Position numbers and translations under genes: made by a program. This document shows positions 1 through 7,842 of a stretch of 53,093 bases of DNA, in pieces. Each line of letters opens with the position of its first letter. Position 1 is the stretch's first letter. Source of the DNA: CAYZSU01 sp964480565 (GTDB lineage Bacteria > UBA10199 > 2-02-FULL-44-16 > JAAZCA01); contig CAYZSU010000005.1 in assembly GCA_964480565.1 (NCBI GenBank), positions 1-53,093 on the forward strand, given 5' to 3'. Under the pieces are notes generated by a model. That model was not told the DNA's origin, did not search any database, and saw only the letters and a program-made list of their open reading frames with translations.

Positions 1-249
1 ACGCATTGGAGATTAAACCGCCATCCTCGTTATGAGTATGCCGGGAATGTAGGATGTATGCAATTATTTCGTTTACCCATTCGTAAAAGAAAACATGTGA
101 TGATACTTGCTTCTCATGAGGTTGTTGAAAAACACCGAAGATGGGTATTTTTGGGCAAGCAATTACCTACAAATAATCGGCCCCTCACCGACTATTATAT
201 TGATTTCTATCAAGCATTTGATAAGGGCTATTTTAGCCTAAACGCGTAA
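1..249 (+). CDS. C-terminal part of an unidentified protein, cut by the window edge
   Basis: Frame 1 is open from the first base to the TAA at 247-249, giving at least 82 residues, so this is probably the tail of a gene that begins outside the window. An internal ATG at 58 exists, but the open frame upstream of it argues against it being the real start. The visible part is basic and aromatic with no domain I recognise. Bases around 118-160 resemble the dispersed repeat described at 2543, so part of the C-terminus may be repeat-derived. It sits 37 bases upstream of tolB on the same strand. Confidence 0.45.
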   Translation, partial: THWRLNRHPRYEYAGNVGCMQLFRLPIRKRKHVMILASHEVVEKHRRWVFLGKQLPTNNRPLTDYYIDFYQAFDKGYFSLNA

Positions 250-286
250 ATACAATTGATTGTGTTCAAACAATCTAGGAGATATT

Positions 287-1582
287 ATGAAACGAGTTTT
301 TTTTCTTATATTTGCAACCGCATATATGATCGCCATGCTTGTACCTCATACAGCTCATGCCAGACTATACATACTCGTTGATCACGCATCTGACAAAAAA
401 TTACCCATGGCCATTCCCATGCTTAGCGGGGATAAATATGCGAAAAAAATCACGCATATCATTCGAAATAATATGACATTGTCCGATTACTTTGATCTAC
501 ACCCACTTGGCATGCATAAAGGTGTCGCAAAAAAAGAAGGAATTACGGCAGAGTCTATCCGATTTTCATACTGGAATAGTGTGGACATACAAGTTCTTGT
601 CAAAGGGCATATTTCATCAAAAGGGAAAAAAATCACGGCTGTATTGCGCTTATTTGATCCTAGCAACGGCCAAATGATTTATGGCCAGCAATATGTCGTG
701 GATAAAAATGACTTTCGCCATCTTGCACATCGATTCTCCGATAAAATACTTGAAGTCCTTACAGGATTATCCGGTGTATTTACAACAAAAATTGCCTATA
801 CCGCCATTCCAAGCCCAAGAATGAAATCCATTTTTATTATGGATATGGATGGACATAATATGCAATCCATTTCAAAAAATAAGTCTCTCAATTTGAGCCC
901 CACATGGTCGCATGATGGCAAATATCTGGCATACACCTCTTATTTTAAAGGATTTCCTGACTTGTATACCGCTAATTTACGAAACCTGGCGATTCGACAA
1001 ATCACGAAAAAAAGTGGCGCTAATATTACACCCGACTGGTCGCCAAATGGAAAATATATTTTATTTGCATCGTCACTTCATGGTCCATCAAATTTATATG
1101 CATTGCCTAGCAGATCGAGACATTTAAAGCGCATCACCAAATCCAGCAGCATTGACATTTCCCCATCATGGTCGCCAAGTAGCAATGAATTTGTTTTTGC
1201 ATCTGAACGGGCGGGCGGACTGCATCTGTTCAAAGGCAATATGGACAATACCAATACTGAACGTCTTACCTATGTGGGATATCAAAACGATATGCCGGAC
1301 TGGTCACCATTAGGCGATAAAATCGTATTTGCAGGCCGAGATATGGGAACATTTGATATATTTATTATGGATACTGATGGTAGTAATATTCAGAGATTAA
1401 CCATTCACTCTGGCAGCAATGAACATCCTAGTTTTTCTCCAGATGGCCGGTTTATTACTTTTTCATCCACACGAACAGGCAGCCCGGCAATCTATATTAT
1501 GCGAGAAAATGGATCCAATCAAACACGTGTATCTCAAGGAAGCGGTATATTGCCTAGCTGGAGTCCACGATTAAGCGATTAA
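287..1582 (+). CDS. tolB: Tol-Pal system periplasmic protein TolB
   Basis: TolB is the periplasmic beta-propeller of the Tol-Pal envelope system, linking TolA to the lipoprotein Pal during outer-membrane constriction. The ATG at 287 has AGGAG six bases upstream; the longer frame from a TTG at 260 is less likely. The 431-residue product starts with a hydrophobic signal peptide ending near AHA-R. The N-terminal domain (about residues 25-155) is followed by repeated propeller blades with the recurrent pattern SPTWSHDGKYLAY, TPDWSPNGKYILF, SPSWSPSSNEFVF, MPDWSPLGDKIVF and HPSFSPDGRFITF. Length matches the family. The usual partners tolQ, tolR, tolA and pal are not in the window. A one-base-scale intergenic spacer leads to ppx. 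Confidence 0.93.
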   Translation: MKRVFFLIFATAYMIAMLVPHTAHARLYILVDHASDKKLPMAIPMLSGDKYAKKITHIIRNNMTLSDYFDLHPLGMHKGVAKKEGITAESIRFSYWNSVDIQVLVKGHISSKGKKITAVLRLFDPSNGQMIYGQQYVVDKNDFRHLAHRFSDKILEVLTGLSGVFTTKIAYTAIPSPRMKSIFIMDMDGHNMQSISKNKSLNLSPTWSHDGKYLAYTSYFKGFPDLYTANLRNLAIRQITKKSGANITPDWSPNGKYILFASSLHGPSNLYALPSRSRHLKRITKSSSIDISPSWSPSSNEFVFASERAGGLHLFKGNMDNTNTERLTYVGYQNDMPDWSPLGDKIVFAGRDMGTFDIFIMDTDGSNIQRLTIHSGSNEHPSFSPDGRFITFSSTRTGSPAIYIMRENGSNQTRVSQGSGILPSWSPRLSD

Positions 1583-1627
1583 TAAAATTGTACTTAAAGG
1601 CATCCAGCCAACTAAACCGAGGCAATC

Positions 1628-2542
1628 ATGTTTGCAAGCATTGATATTGGCACAAATTCTGTTTTATTACTTGTCGGCAAACCCACATCGGACGGTGGAT
1701 TTGAACTCGTAGACGATCGACTACAGATCACACGACTCGGCCATAACCTGTATCAAGGCAATACATTATGCCAGGAATCAATTGACCGTACAATTGATGT
1801 TTTAAAAGAGTATCAGGCCATATGCAAATCACATGGTGTCCATCGCATCGCAATCGTTGCAACAGAAGCCTTACGACAAGCAAGCAATGCCAATGCATTT
1901 ATCATGCGCGCCAAAGTAGAGTTCAACTTAGCTGTTAGAATCATATCCAGTGAAGAAGAAGCCCGGTTTACCTATGAAGCCAGTGCAAAAGACTTTGGGA
2001 AAAACATTATTGTTGTGGATATTGGCGGTGGATCGACTGAAATCATACGGCCATGCAGTCAAGAAATAACTGCGCGCCTTGAACTTCACAGCCTTCCACT
2101 GGGATGTGTTCTCGGAACTGAAAATTATTTACCATCTGATCCCACTACTAATGACGAAGTCATGGATTTACGGCATTATATTCAAGAAAAAATACTTTTT
2201 GCAACTATCGACCCATTAAAAAACGATGAGTTCCTTGTTGCCACAGCTGGCACTGCAACAACATTGATGGCCATGCATTTTGAACTCAGTACTTATGGCA
2301 GCAAATTCGTTCATGGCCAACATTTAATGCACAATGAATTAAAGGAACTTATTGAGCTACTCCAGAAAAAAACAATTGCTGAGCGCAAACAACTACCTGG
2401 ATTACATCCACAGCGAGCAGATGTAATTCTTTCAGGCGCTATTATTTTAGATGAACTCATGACTCACTTACGCGCATCCACTGTCACAATCAGTGACCGG
2501 GGTGTTAGATGGGGAGTGTTTTATGATGAATTTTGTGGATAG
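1628..2542 (+). CDS. ppx: Ppx/GppA family exopolyphosphatase / guanosine pentaphosphatase
   Basis: Members of this actin-fold family hydrolyse terminal phosphates from polyphosphate or convert pppGpp to ppGpp. The phosphate-1 loop is visible at the N-terminus (ASIDIGTNSVLLLV), and the phosphate-2 loop as VVDIGGGSTEII around residue 133. EEEARFTYE after SS matches the family's SGxEEA region. At 304 residues it is the short form, lacking the extra C-terminal HD-like domain of E. coli Ppx. The ATG follows GAGG at a normal distance. Its gene starts 45 bases after tolB, suggesting co-transcription. Ppx and GppA cannot be told apart from sequence alone, so the symbol is provisional. Confidence 0.87.
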   Translation: MFASIDIGTNSVLLLVGKPTSDGGFELVDDRLQITRLGHNLYQGNTLCQESIDRTIDVLKEYQAICKSHGVHRIAIVATEALRQASNANAFIMRAKVEFNLAVRIISSEEEARFTYEASAKDFGKNIIVVDIGGGSTEIIRPCSQEITARLELHSLPLGCVLGTENYLPSDPTTNDEVMDLRHYIQEKILFATIDPLKNDEFLVATAGTATTLMAMHFELSTYGSKFVHGQHLMHNELKELIELLQKKTIAERKQLPGLHPQRADVILSGAIILDELMTHLRASTVTISDRGVRWGVFYDEFCG

Positions 2543-2700
2543 GGGGGTGTCCAAAAATGCCCATCTTCGGTGTTTCCCGAAAATCCGTAATCCTCACGTA
2601 CTTGCATGTACGCTCCAGTTACGAATTTTCGGAAGCCTAGAATCTGAACATTTTTGAACACCCCCACAAAATGTCTATTTTGAGGGCAATCCCAGATAGG
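2543..2700. repeat. Nested palindromic dispersed repeat, best-preserved copy
   Basis: The element begins directly after the ppx stop. Outer inverted arms lie at 2543-2559 and 2649-2665 (GGGTGTCCAAAAATG against CATTTTTGAACACCC). Inner arms lie at 2577-2590 and 2619-2632 (CCGAAAATCCGTAA against TTACGAATTTTCGG). A core palindrome, CGTACTTGCATGTACG, lies at 2597-2612. The tail to 2700 (TATTTTGAGGGCAATCCC) recurs near 40675-40712. Degenerate copies occur near 7086, 33804, 34928, 40660 and 44325. This looks like a non-coding mobile or MITE-like palindrome located in gene junctions. Confidence 0.75.
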
Positions 2701-2708
2701 ATGTAATC

Positions 2709-3530
2709 ATGTCAACAACACAAACAGCCAACGATCGCCATGCCTATATGATCGATGACATCCATCGCACAAAACCATTATTACAAGCGATTAAAACAAG
2801 CATTACTAAAGACACTATTGTCCTTGATATCGGAACAGGCCTTGGCATCTTAGCTATTCATGCGGCAAAATGCGGTGCAAAAAAAGTGTATGCGATTGAA
2901 TATGATTCCGATGCCTTCGCATGTGCCAAGCAAAACGCCAACGAACAAGGTGTTGATCAAAAAATCACATTCCTTGACGGACTCAGCTTTGATATTGAGT
3001 TACCTGAAAAAGTAGATCTTATTTTATGCGAAATTGTGGGCAGCTTTGCCTATGATGAAAATATACTATTAATTCTAGATGATGCAAAAAAACGATTCCT
3101 AAAATCAAATGGGCGTATTATTCCAAATCAATTAACACTGATGGGGGCATTGATCGACTATATCCCTCCCATGGATGAAATCAAAGAAACAGGAATCGTT
3201 TCCAGACAGCGCATTATCTCCAATGTCCAGCGTATTATGCATACCAATTTATATACCTATGCGGATACATATATTCACAATACCATAGCCCTTACAGCTA
3301 CATGCGATAAAAAAGCCAAGGCCCTGGCCGTATGGCCGATCGTTCAGTGGGCAGAAGATTGCATTACAAATGCATCCCCATATAAACCACTCACGCATTG
3401 GCATCATGGCATTTTACCTCTGGAGGTTAAACCTTTGAAAAAAGGGCAGCCCACATCCATTGAGCTCATCATCGAACCTCATCCGGAGAATCCATTTATG
3501 TTCACCGAACGTTTGTGGCGATGGGCGTAA
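2709..3530 (+). CDS. Class I SAM-dependent methyltransferase, PRMT-like
   Basis: This 273-residue protein has the Rossmann methyltransferase fold with motif I VLDIGTGLGILA near residues 38-49 and the acidic motif AIEYD near 62-66. The segment CEIVGSFAYDEN carries two glutamates nine residues apart (E108 and E117), the arrangement of the double-E loop that binds the substrate guanidinium in protein arginine methyltransferases. After residue 130 comes a beta-rich region, as in PRMTs. The ATG at 2709 lies after AGGATGTAATC. The family call is good; whether it modifies arginine is inference. It is followed after 64 bases by a tRNA-modifying dus gene. Confidence 0.72.
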   Translation: MSTTQTANDRHAYMIDDIHRTKPLLQAIKTSITKDTIVLDIGTGLGILAIHAAKCGAKKVYAIEYDSDAFACAKQNANEQGVDQKITFLDGLSFDIELPEKVDLILCEIVGSFAYDENILLILDDAKKRFLKSNGRIIPNQLTLMGALIDYIPPMDEIKETGIVSRQRIISNVQRIMHTNLYTYADTYIHNTIALTATCDKKAKALAVWPIVQWAEDCITNASPYKPLTHWHHGILPLEVKPLKKGQPTSIELIIEPHPENPFMFTERLWRWA

Positions 3531-3594
3531 CAATTATCATGCCTTCAGAAAAAATACTCTTGAGACATCAACAAAAATCAATTACATCCCCCTC

Positions 3595-4590
3595 ATGACA
3601 TTTTTTAAACCATTAACTATCGGCACATGCCAACTCGACAATAATATCATTGCCGCACCATTGGCAGGGTTTTCATCCCTACCATATCGTATATTAGTAC
3701 GTGAAATGGGATGTGGATTGGTCATGTCTGAGATGGTATCTGCCGAAGGCATACTATATGGCAAAACAGCCACTGAGCATTATTATCAAAATCATTCATC
3801 TGCCAGGCCGTTTGCCATTCAATTATTTACAGCCAACCCCGATGCAATTAAGCGTGCATTGGATGCAATCCAAAATGAACCGGTCGACATCATCGATATT
3901 AATATGGGTTGCCCAGTTAAAAAAGTTGTTCGAAAAGGTGCGGGTGCCGCACTTATGACCGATATTAAACGTGCTGAAAAAATTGTCATTGCAGCCAGGC
4001 AATCAACCCAATTACCCTTAACTATAAAAATTAGATCGGGTTGGGATAGTGATCATTTAAATTATATTGAGTTTGGAAAAATGGCCGAGCACTGTGGCTG
4101 TGATACAATCACACTTCATCCGCGCACGCGCCAACAGATGTTTAAGGGGCATTCCAACTGGGCGCATATTCGCGAATTAAAAGAGGCTATTTCCATCCCT
4201 GTCATCGGCAATGGTGATATTTTACATCGAGACCACGCCATTGAAATGATTCAACAAACTAATTGCGATGGCATCATGATCGGTAGAGCGAGCATTGGTA
4301 AGCCTTGGATATTTAAGCATATTATCGACAATACCCCCTTAACCATCCCCTTGCATGAAAAAAAAGAATTAGCAATCACGCACTTTGAACTATTGGCCCA
4401 ACATGCAGGCAATCAAAAATCCGTACTGATCATGCGATCAATTCTTCCTAGATACACAAAGGGATTGCCCGATGTGAAAGCATTTATGCGAATATATCAT
4501 CGTCTTACGGATAAAGATGCCGCCATTACAGCTATTTACGAGTTCTTCAATGCTGCAACTCACAAGCAATTGGTAGATACTTATGAGTAA
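3595..4590 (+). CDS. dus: tRNA-dihydrouridine synthase (Dus family)
   Basis: Dus enzymes use FMN and NADPH to reduce uridine to dihydrouridine in the tRNA D-loop. The product has the TIM-barrel signature: an N-terminal APLAGFSSLPYR, the catalytic cysteine in NMGCPVKKV (C106), the active-site lysine in TIKIRSG, HPRTRQQMFKG, and the phosphate-binding GNGDI and GIMIGRASIGKPWIF. At 331 residues it is DusB-sized. The frame extends upstream to 3460 but would overlap the preceding gene; ATG 3595 starts where family members start, although its ribosome binding site is weak. The stop overlaps the start of maf by eight bases, implying translational coupling. Confidence 0.9.
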   Translation: MTFFKPLTIGTCQLDNNIIAAPLAGFSSLPYRILVREMGCGLVMSEMVSAEGILYGKTATEHYYQNHSSARPFAIQLFTANPDAIKRALDAIQNEPVDIIDINMGCPVKKVVRKGAGAALMTDIKRAEKIVIAARQSTQLPLTIKIRSGWDSDHLNYIEFGKMAEHCGCDTITLHPRTRQQMFKGHSNWAHIRELKEAISIPVIGNGDILHRDHAIEMIQQTNCDGIMIGRASIGKPWIFKHIIDNTPLTIPLHEKKELAITHFELLAQHAGNQKSVLIMRSILPRYTKGLPDVKAFMRIYHRLTDKDAAITAIYEFFNAATHKQLVDTYE

Positions 4591-5140
4591 AATATTGCTA
4601 GCAACCGCATCCCCTGCCAGACGGCAATTATTTTCAAATTTAAATATTCCATTTGATACATATACGAGTAACATTGACGAACATGCACATTCCTGTGAAT
4701 TGCCATACGATTATGTCCAGCGCATTGCCTTAGAAAAAGCTAAACATGCGAGACAATATAATCCTCATGATATCATCATCACTGCAGATACGATCATTGA
4801 GTTTAATGATCAAATTATAGGCAAGCCAAAAGACTACAAGCATGCCAAACAATTGCTCATCGCATTTTCCGGACAAACACATCGCGTACTTACAGCGATG
4901 GTCATTATGCAAAATGATGAAATCACTACACGTACTGAAATAAGCAACGTGACATTTAGATCCTTGTCAGATCGTTTAATTAATTGGTACTTAGACACCG
5001 GCGAATGGCAACATCGCGCAGGCGCATACGCCATTCAAGGCAATGCCATGTCACTGATCAAATCCATTAATGGATGCATTAGCAGTATCATTGGTTTACC
5101 CATGCCTGTGCTAACAGATTATTTATTCAGGGAATGTTGA
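4583..5140 (+). CDS. maf: Maf family nucleoside triphosphate pyrophosphatase
   Basis: Maf-family enzymes hydrolyse non-canonical or pyrimidine NTPs to the monophosphates and PPi. The 185-residue product shows LATASPARRQL at the N-terminus (the S-x-RR phosphate-binding motif), the catalytic aspartate in ITADTII (D69), a KPKDYKHAKQLL segment corresponding to the KP motif, and the conserved GAYAIQG near residue 147. Full family length. It overlaps dus at its start and the GIY-YIG gene at its end (4583-4590 and 5134-5140), so the three genes form a compact operon. Confidence 0.92.
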   Translation: MSKILLATASPARRQLFSNLNIPFDTYTSNIDEHAHSCELPYDYVQRIALEKAKHARQYNPHDIIITADTIIEFNDQIIGKPKDYKHAKQLLIAFSGQTHRVLTAMVIMQNDEITTRTEISNVTFRSLSDRLINWYLDTGEWQHRAGAYAIQGNAMSLIKSINGCISSIIGLPMPVLTDYLFREC

Positions 5141-5394
5141 AAAAAACTATGATAAATTCCTGGTACACATATATCGTTAGATGTGCGGATCACACATTAT
5201 ATACTGGCATTACAAATGATTTAGAAAAACGCATTCAAACGCATAATAATGGCTTGGCTTCCAAGTATACACGCGTCAGGCTCCCTGTTACCCTTTGCTA
5301 TACTGAAAAGGTACAAACAAAATCAGAGGCATTAAAACGTGAAATTGCGATAAAGAAATTATCTCGTGAACAAAAATTGGCATTAATCAAATAG
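5134..5394 (+). CDS. GIY-YIG domain protein, YhbQ/UPF0213 type
   Basis: This 86-residue single-domain protein carries the GIY-YIG nuclease core: WYTYIVRCAD followed by LYTGITNDLEKRI, with the arginine in the first helix and the AlkR-like segment SEALKREIAIKKL near the C-terminus. Small stand-alone proteins of this group are common in bacteria, and their substrates are mostly unknown. ATG 5134 overlaps maf; a second ATG at 5149 is an alternative start and would still keep the whole domain. It is the last member of the dus-maf cluster. Confidence 0.85.
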   Translation: MLKKTMINSWYTYIVRCADHTLYTGITNDLEKRIQTHNNGLASKYTRVRLPVTLCYTEKVQTKSEALKREIAIKKLSREQKLALIK

Positions 5395-5410
5395 CAAGAC
5401 GAGGTCTATT

Positions 5411-6181
5411 ATGAAATTATTTCACACAGTATTTTTTCGAATTATTTTTTATTGTGTGCTAAGTTGGATTGTATGTTCGCTATTGCTTTTTTTATTTGCA
5501 TCCAAAATTATTTACCATCCAGAGCTTGAAATACCAATGAATTGGCCCAAAGAACAGTTAATTTATAATAAACACGCCTCGCACACCGTTGAATATCTAT
5601 GGATGCCACATAAACAGCTTCAATCCAAGCCTGTATTCGTCTATTTTCATGGCAACACCGGCCGATTACCACAGATTATTAATGACCTTCAAAAGATTGG
5701 CTCTATCCTCTCGCCAGCATTCCCTGGATTTCATGGCACCACAATTCCATCATCCACAAACACATTTTATCATGCAGTTGATTCTGCCATGGCATTTATA
5801 AAAAAAATAAACATCCCGCATTCACAAGTCATTATACTTGGGCATTCATTAGGCGGAAATCCAGCTGTATACGCGGCTACCCAATATCCTGATATAAAAC
5901 AGATAATCCTAGCCAATACATTTCACAGCATCAAATCCATGTGCTCACGACAATTTGGCCCATTTTGTTATTTTGCTGATCATTTTCACAATAGCGCTCA
6001 ATTAGCACCGTTTATTCACGCATCTGTTTGTATCGCGCATACGCCCGAAGATAGAATCATTCCCTTTGAAGAAGGCAATTCATTATTTCATGCGATTACA
6101 TTCCCAAACAAACAATTTCACAGCATCAGCGGTAGCCATGCAGATATTCCGATTGAGGAAATTTTAAATTTATGTGAGTAG
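5411..6181 (+). CDS. Membrane-anchored alpha/beta hydrolase
   Basis: The product (256 residues) begins with a hydrophobic segment at about residues 7-31, probably a signal anchor. The alpha/beta-hydrolase core follows: the oxyanion-region HGNTG at 80-84, the nucleophile elbow GHSLGG with S146, a likely acid D214 in HTPEDRIIP, and the catalytic histidine H243 in SGSHADIP. This matches the BEM46/YfhR-like serine hydrolases facing the periplasm, whose substrates are unknown. A GAGG sequence precedes the ATG at 5411. It follows the GIY-YIG gene by 16 bases, so it may share its transcript. Confidence 0.82.
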   Translation: MKLFHTVFFRIIFYCVLSWIVCSLLLFLFASKIIYHPELEIPMNWPKEQLIYNKHASHTVEYLWMPHKQLQSKPVFVYFHGNTGRLPQIINDLQKIGSILSPAFPGFHGTTIPSSTNTFYHAVDSAMAFIKKINIPHSQVIILGHSLGGNPAVYAATQYPDIKQIILANTFHSIKSMCSRQFGPFCYFADHFHNSAQLAPFIHASVCIAHTPEDRIIPFEEGNSLFHAITFPNKQFHSISGSHADIPIEEILNLCE

Positions 6182-6216
6182 GAATTATCAATTGAACCAC
6201 TGAACACGCAAGCATA

Positions 6217-6256
6217 AAAAAATGCCGGGCTCGATTATACAAGCCCGACATTTTAT
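6217..6256 (-). terminator. Rho-independent terminator between convergent genes
   Basis: Read on the minus strand, a 12-bp stem (ATGTCGGGCTTG against CGAGCCCGGCAT, two G-U pairs) with a short AT-rich loop is followed by a run of seven T. It lies 22 bases past the stop of the minus-strand gene at 6278. On the plus strand two stem pairs become C-A mismatches and the T run has only four bases, so it would serve the upstream hydrolase gene less efficiently. Confidence 0.82.
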
Positions 6257-6277
6257 CTTAATTCATATGCATAATGA

Positions 6278-6697
6278 CTAACCATACAAATGCCACAGAG
6301 ATAAAGCTGAAGCAACCAGCCAACCACCGTTCATATACATGGAAGCCAAGGCTTTAATCGGCCCTGGGGGTGCACTTGGCTTACTAAACTTAAACGCAAG
6401 TAGTAGTCCAACGCTAATCGCTGCAGCATATGGCACTCCATTTAAAAATCCACCCGTAGATGCATTTTCTATCATTACCCGTCTATTCTCAAATCGACTT
6501 ATTTCACCTGCATTACATCCTGAAGTAAGAACTGACGCTGATGCTAATTGAGCAGCAGACACAAGCGATGACATACACTCAACAATAGATTTCACATTAC
6601 CCACAAATAATCTTTCCATACCTGCAGGCCTAGCAGAAACTGCGGGCATAATTTGTCCAGTATGCACTGAAGTAATTTGACCTACAGGCGGTCCCAT
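6278..6697 (-). CDS. Small predicted membrane protein with Met/Pro-rich acid-free N-terminus
   Basis: This 139-residue protein is not recognised. The first 27 residues have no acidic residue and are rich in Pro, Gly, Met and Val (MGPPVGQITS, then IMPAVSARPAG). The middle is polar, and two hydrophobic segments near residues 89-106 and 122-139 may be membrane helices. Its leader resembles those of the proteins at 9894-19530. No clear ribosome binding site precedes ATG 6697. A good one (GAGGA) precedes an ATG at 6881 whose frame is broken before it reaches this one, so the gene may be a truncated remnant. A terminator follows the stop. Confidence 0.5.
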   Translation of the reverse strand: MGPPVGQITSVHTGQIMPAVSARPAGMERLFVGNVKSIVECMSSLVSAAQLASASVLTSGCNAGEISRFENRRVMIENASTGGFLNGVPYAAAISVGLLLAFKFSKPSAPPGPIKALASMYMNGGWLVASALSLWHLYG

Positions 6698-6881
6698 AGT
6701 TGTAGAAACTAGATTAGCACCTAATGCACGTGGTACAGCTCTAGGTATACATTTGTTTAGAATTAATCACCAAGACCGCATACAGGATATACCCGTATTT
6801 GCAGAAGAGAAAGTTTTTGGAATAACTGGTTTTGGAATTAAAACGATTTGAGGCCCTCTCGTCATTGGTGATAAAATCATG
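6698..6881 (-). pseudogene. Probable decayed 5' part of the gene at 6278
   Basis: An ATG at 6881 with GAGGA eight to nine bases upstream opens a short frame that ends in TAG after 48 codons. Skipping one T in the T5 run near 6840 puts the reading into the frame of the downstream ORF and yields another acid-free Pro/Met leader (MILSPMTRGPQIVLIPKPV and onward). That frame is then stopped by a TGA near 6765. The simplest reading is an original gene with a longer leader that has suffered one indel and one nonsense change. A short independent peptide is possible. Confidence 0.4.
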
Positions 6882-7085
6882 GTTGTATCCTCATTGAAAA
6901 CTATTATCTGTTAATTACTTATCGACAATTGGCTGAAAAAGTTGCGTGGATAACTGCCAAAATGTGAAAAAAACTCACAAACTCAAACAAATCATTTTCT
7001 CATTATTTTTCAAGCAATTAGCAGTAAATATTCATTTAAATCATACAACTCTGACTACTATCTGTACTGGGATTATAAGCTGGAG

Positions 7086-7190
7086 TTGCCCTTTGGGGAC
7101 ACATCTTCTGTGTTTCCCGAAAAAACCACAACCCTCATATACTCGCATGGTCGCTACGATTATAGGTTTGCGGATGCCCGAGACAGCGTC
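7086..7190. repeat. Degenerate copy of the dispersed palindromic repeat
   Basis: The order of motifs matches the 2543 copy: CATCTTCTGTGTTTCCCGAAAA, then a CCTCATATACTCGCATG segment corresponding to CCTCACGTACTTGCATG, then CGATTATAGGTTTGCGG in place of the closing inner arm. The palindromic pairing is partly lost. Confidence 0.55.
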
Positions 7191-7220
7191 TATTATATTT
7201 TCGCTGTCGGTAATGCACAA

Positions 7221-7364
7221 GCGCTGTGACAAAATTTGTAATAAAAAACCCAAATTTGAAACCCCAAGCAAAAAACACATAACNNNNNNNNNNTTTTTTC
7301 GGTGTGGTTATTTCACATGGGGTGTTAAAATTTGGTTAATAATCACCATTTTTGTCACAGCGCT
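7221..7364. repeat. Imperfect inverted repeat flanking a 10-N gap
   Basis: The left arm (7221-7283) starts with GCGCTGTGACAAAATTTG and the right arm (7294-7364) ends with TTTTTGTCACAGCGC. Further shared blocks include CAAATTTG/AAAATTTG and CCCC/GGGG segments. The N run at 7284-7293 sits at the centre. A long hairpin of this kind would explain why the assembly breaks here, and the true spacer length is unknown. Confidence 0.65.
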
Positions 7365-7511
7365 AGCAAACAAGACTTCACTTAGCAGCCGTATAGATAT
7401 ACGGTTGCTGAATCGATCTGAACGAATCGCTCAGAAACTGACAACAAAATACTTTTCAGTTTTCTCAGAAGAAATGTATGTTTTGCATAAATGGCGTTTT
7501 TAATTTGATGA

Positions 7512-7838
7512 TTAATATCTTTCTTTCTTTTCCTGCACTATCACTCGCTCTTTTTTAATATTATTATGAAATCGTTTAGGTATTTCATCCCAGATAAAAA
7601 GATCTATTCGAAATGGCAGGTCACTCTCATCAAACGCTTCTTTTAAGTCATGAATAGCCATCTCCTGTTCTGGCGAGGCGAAGGCAACAATATCCAGATC
7701 GGAATGGGATTTAGCTGTAAAATTTACCCGTGAGCCATATGCCCATACTTCGGTATTAGGCAGATAGAATTTCAATAGCGATGTAATTTCTTTTCGCTGA
7801 GAAACGGTTAGGTCAATATTTTGAAATACTTTGCCCAT
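7512..7838 (-). CDS. mntA: MntA-type nucleotidyltransferase antitoxin
   Basis: This 108-residue minimal nucleotidyltransferase has the family core GSR (residues 35-37) followed by the two metal-binding aspartates D47 and D49 in SHSDLDIVAF. In type VII toxin-antitoxin systems MntA inactivates the HEPN ribonuclease HepT by transferring AMP residues to it. The start is the ATG at 7838, four bases after the stop of the HEPN gene, so the two are translated as a pair. The related pair HI0073/HI0074 has the same organisation. The function as an antitoxin is inferred from the pair. Confidence 0.82.
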   Translation of the reverse strand: MGKVFQNIDLTVSQRKEITSLLKFYLPNTEVWAYGSRVNFTAKSHSDLDIVAFASPEQEMAIHDLKEAFDESDLPFRIDLFIWDEIPKRFHNNIKKERVIVQEKKERY

Positions 7839-7842
7839 TATT

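Larger units (their letters stand above)
6882..7511. other. Gene-poor repeat zone with an assembly gap
   Basis: I find no convincing gene here. The stretch contains a degenerate copy of the dispersed palindrome (about 7086-7190) and an imperfect inverted repeat flanking a run of 10 N at 7284-7293. The long frames that cross it on both strands consist of translated repeat sequence and have no family resemblance or ribosome binding site. Confidence 0.6.

Noticed and set aside
7041..7280. A 79-residue minus-strand frame next to the gap
   Set aside because: Its translation is that of the dispersed repeat and the left arm of the inverted repeat.
6946..7503. A 185-residue plus-strand frame spanning the N gap
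   Set aside because: It runs through the palindromic repeat and the gap, has no ribosome binding site and no family resemblance.
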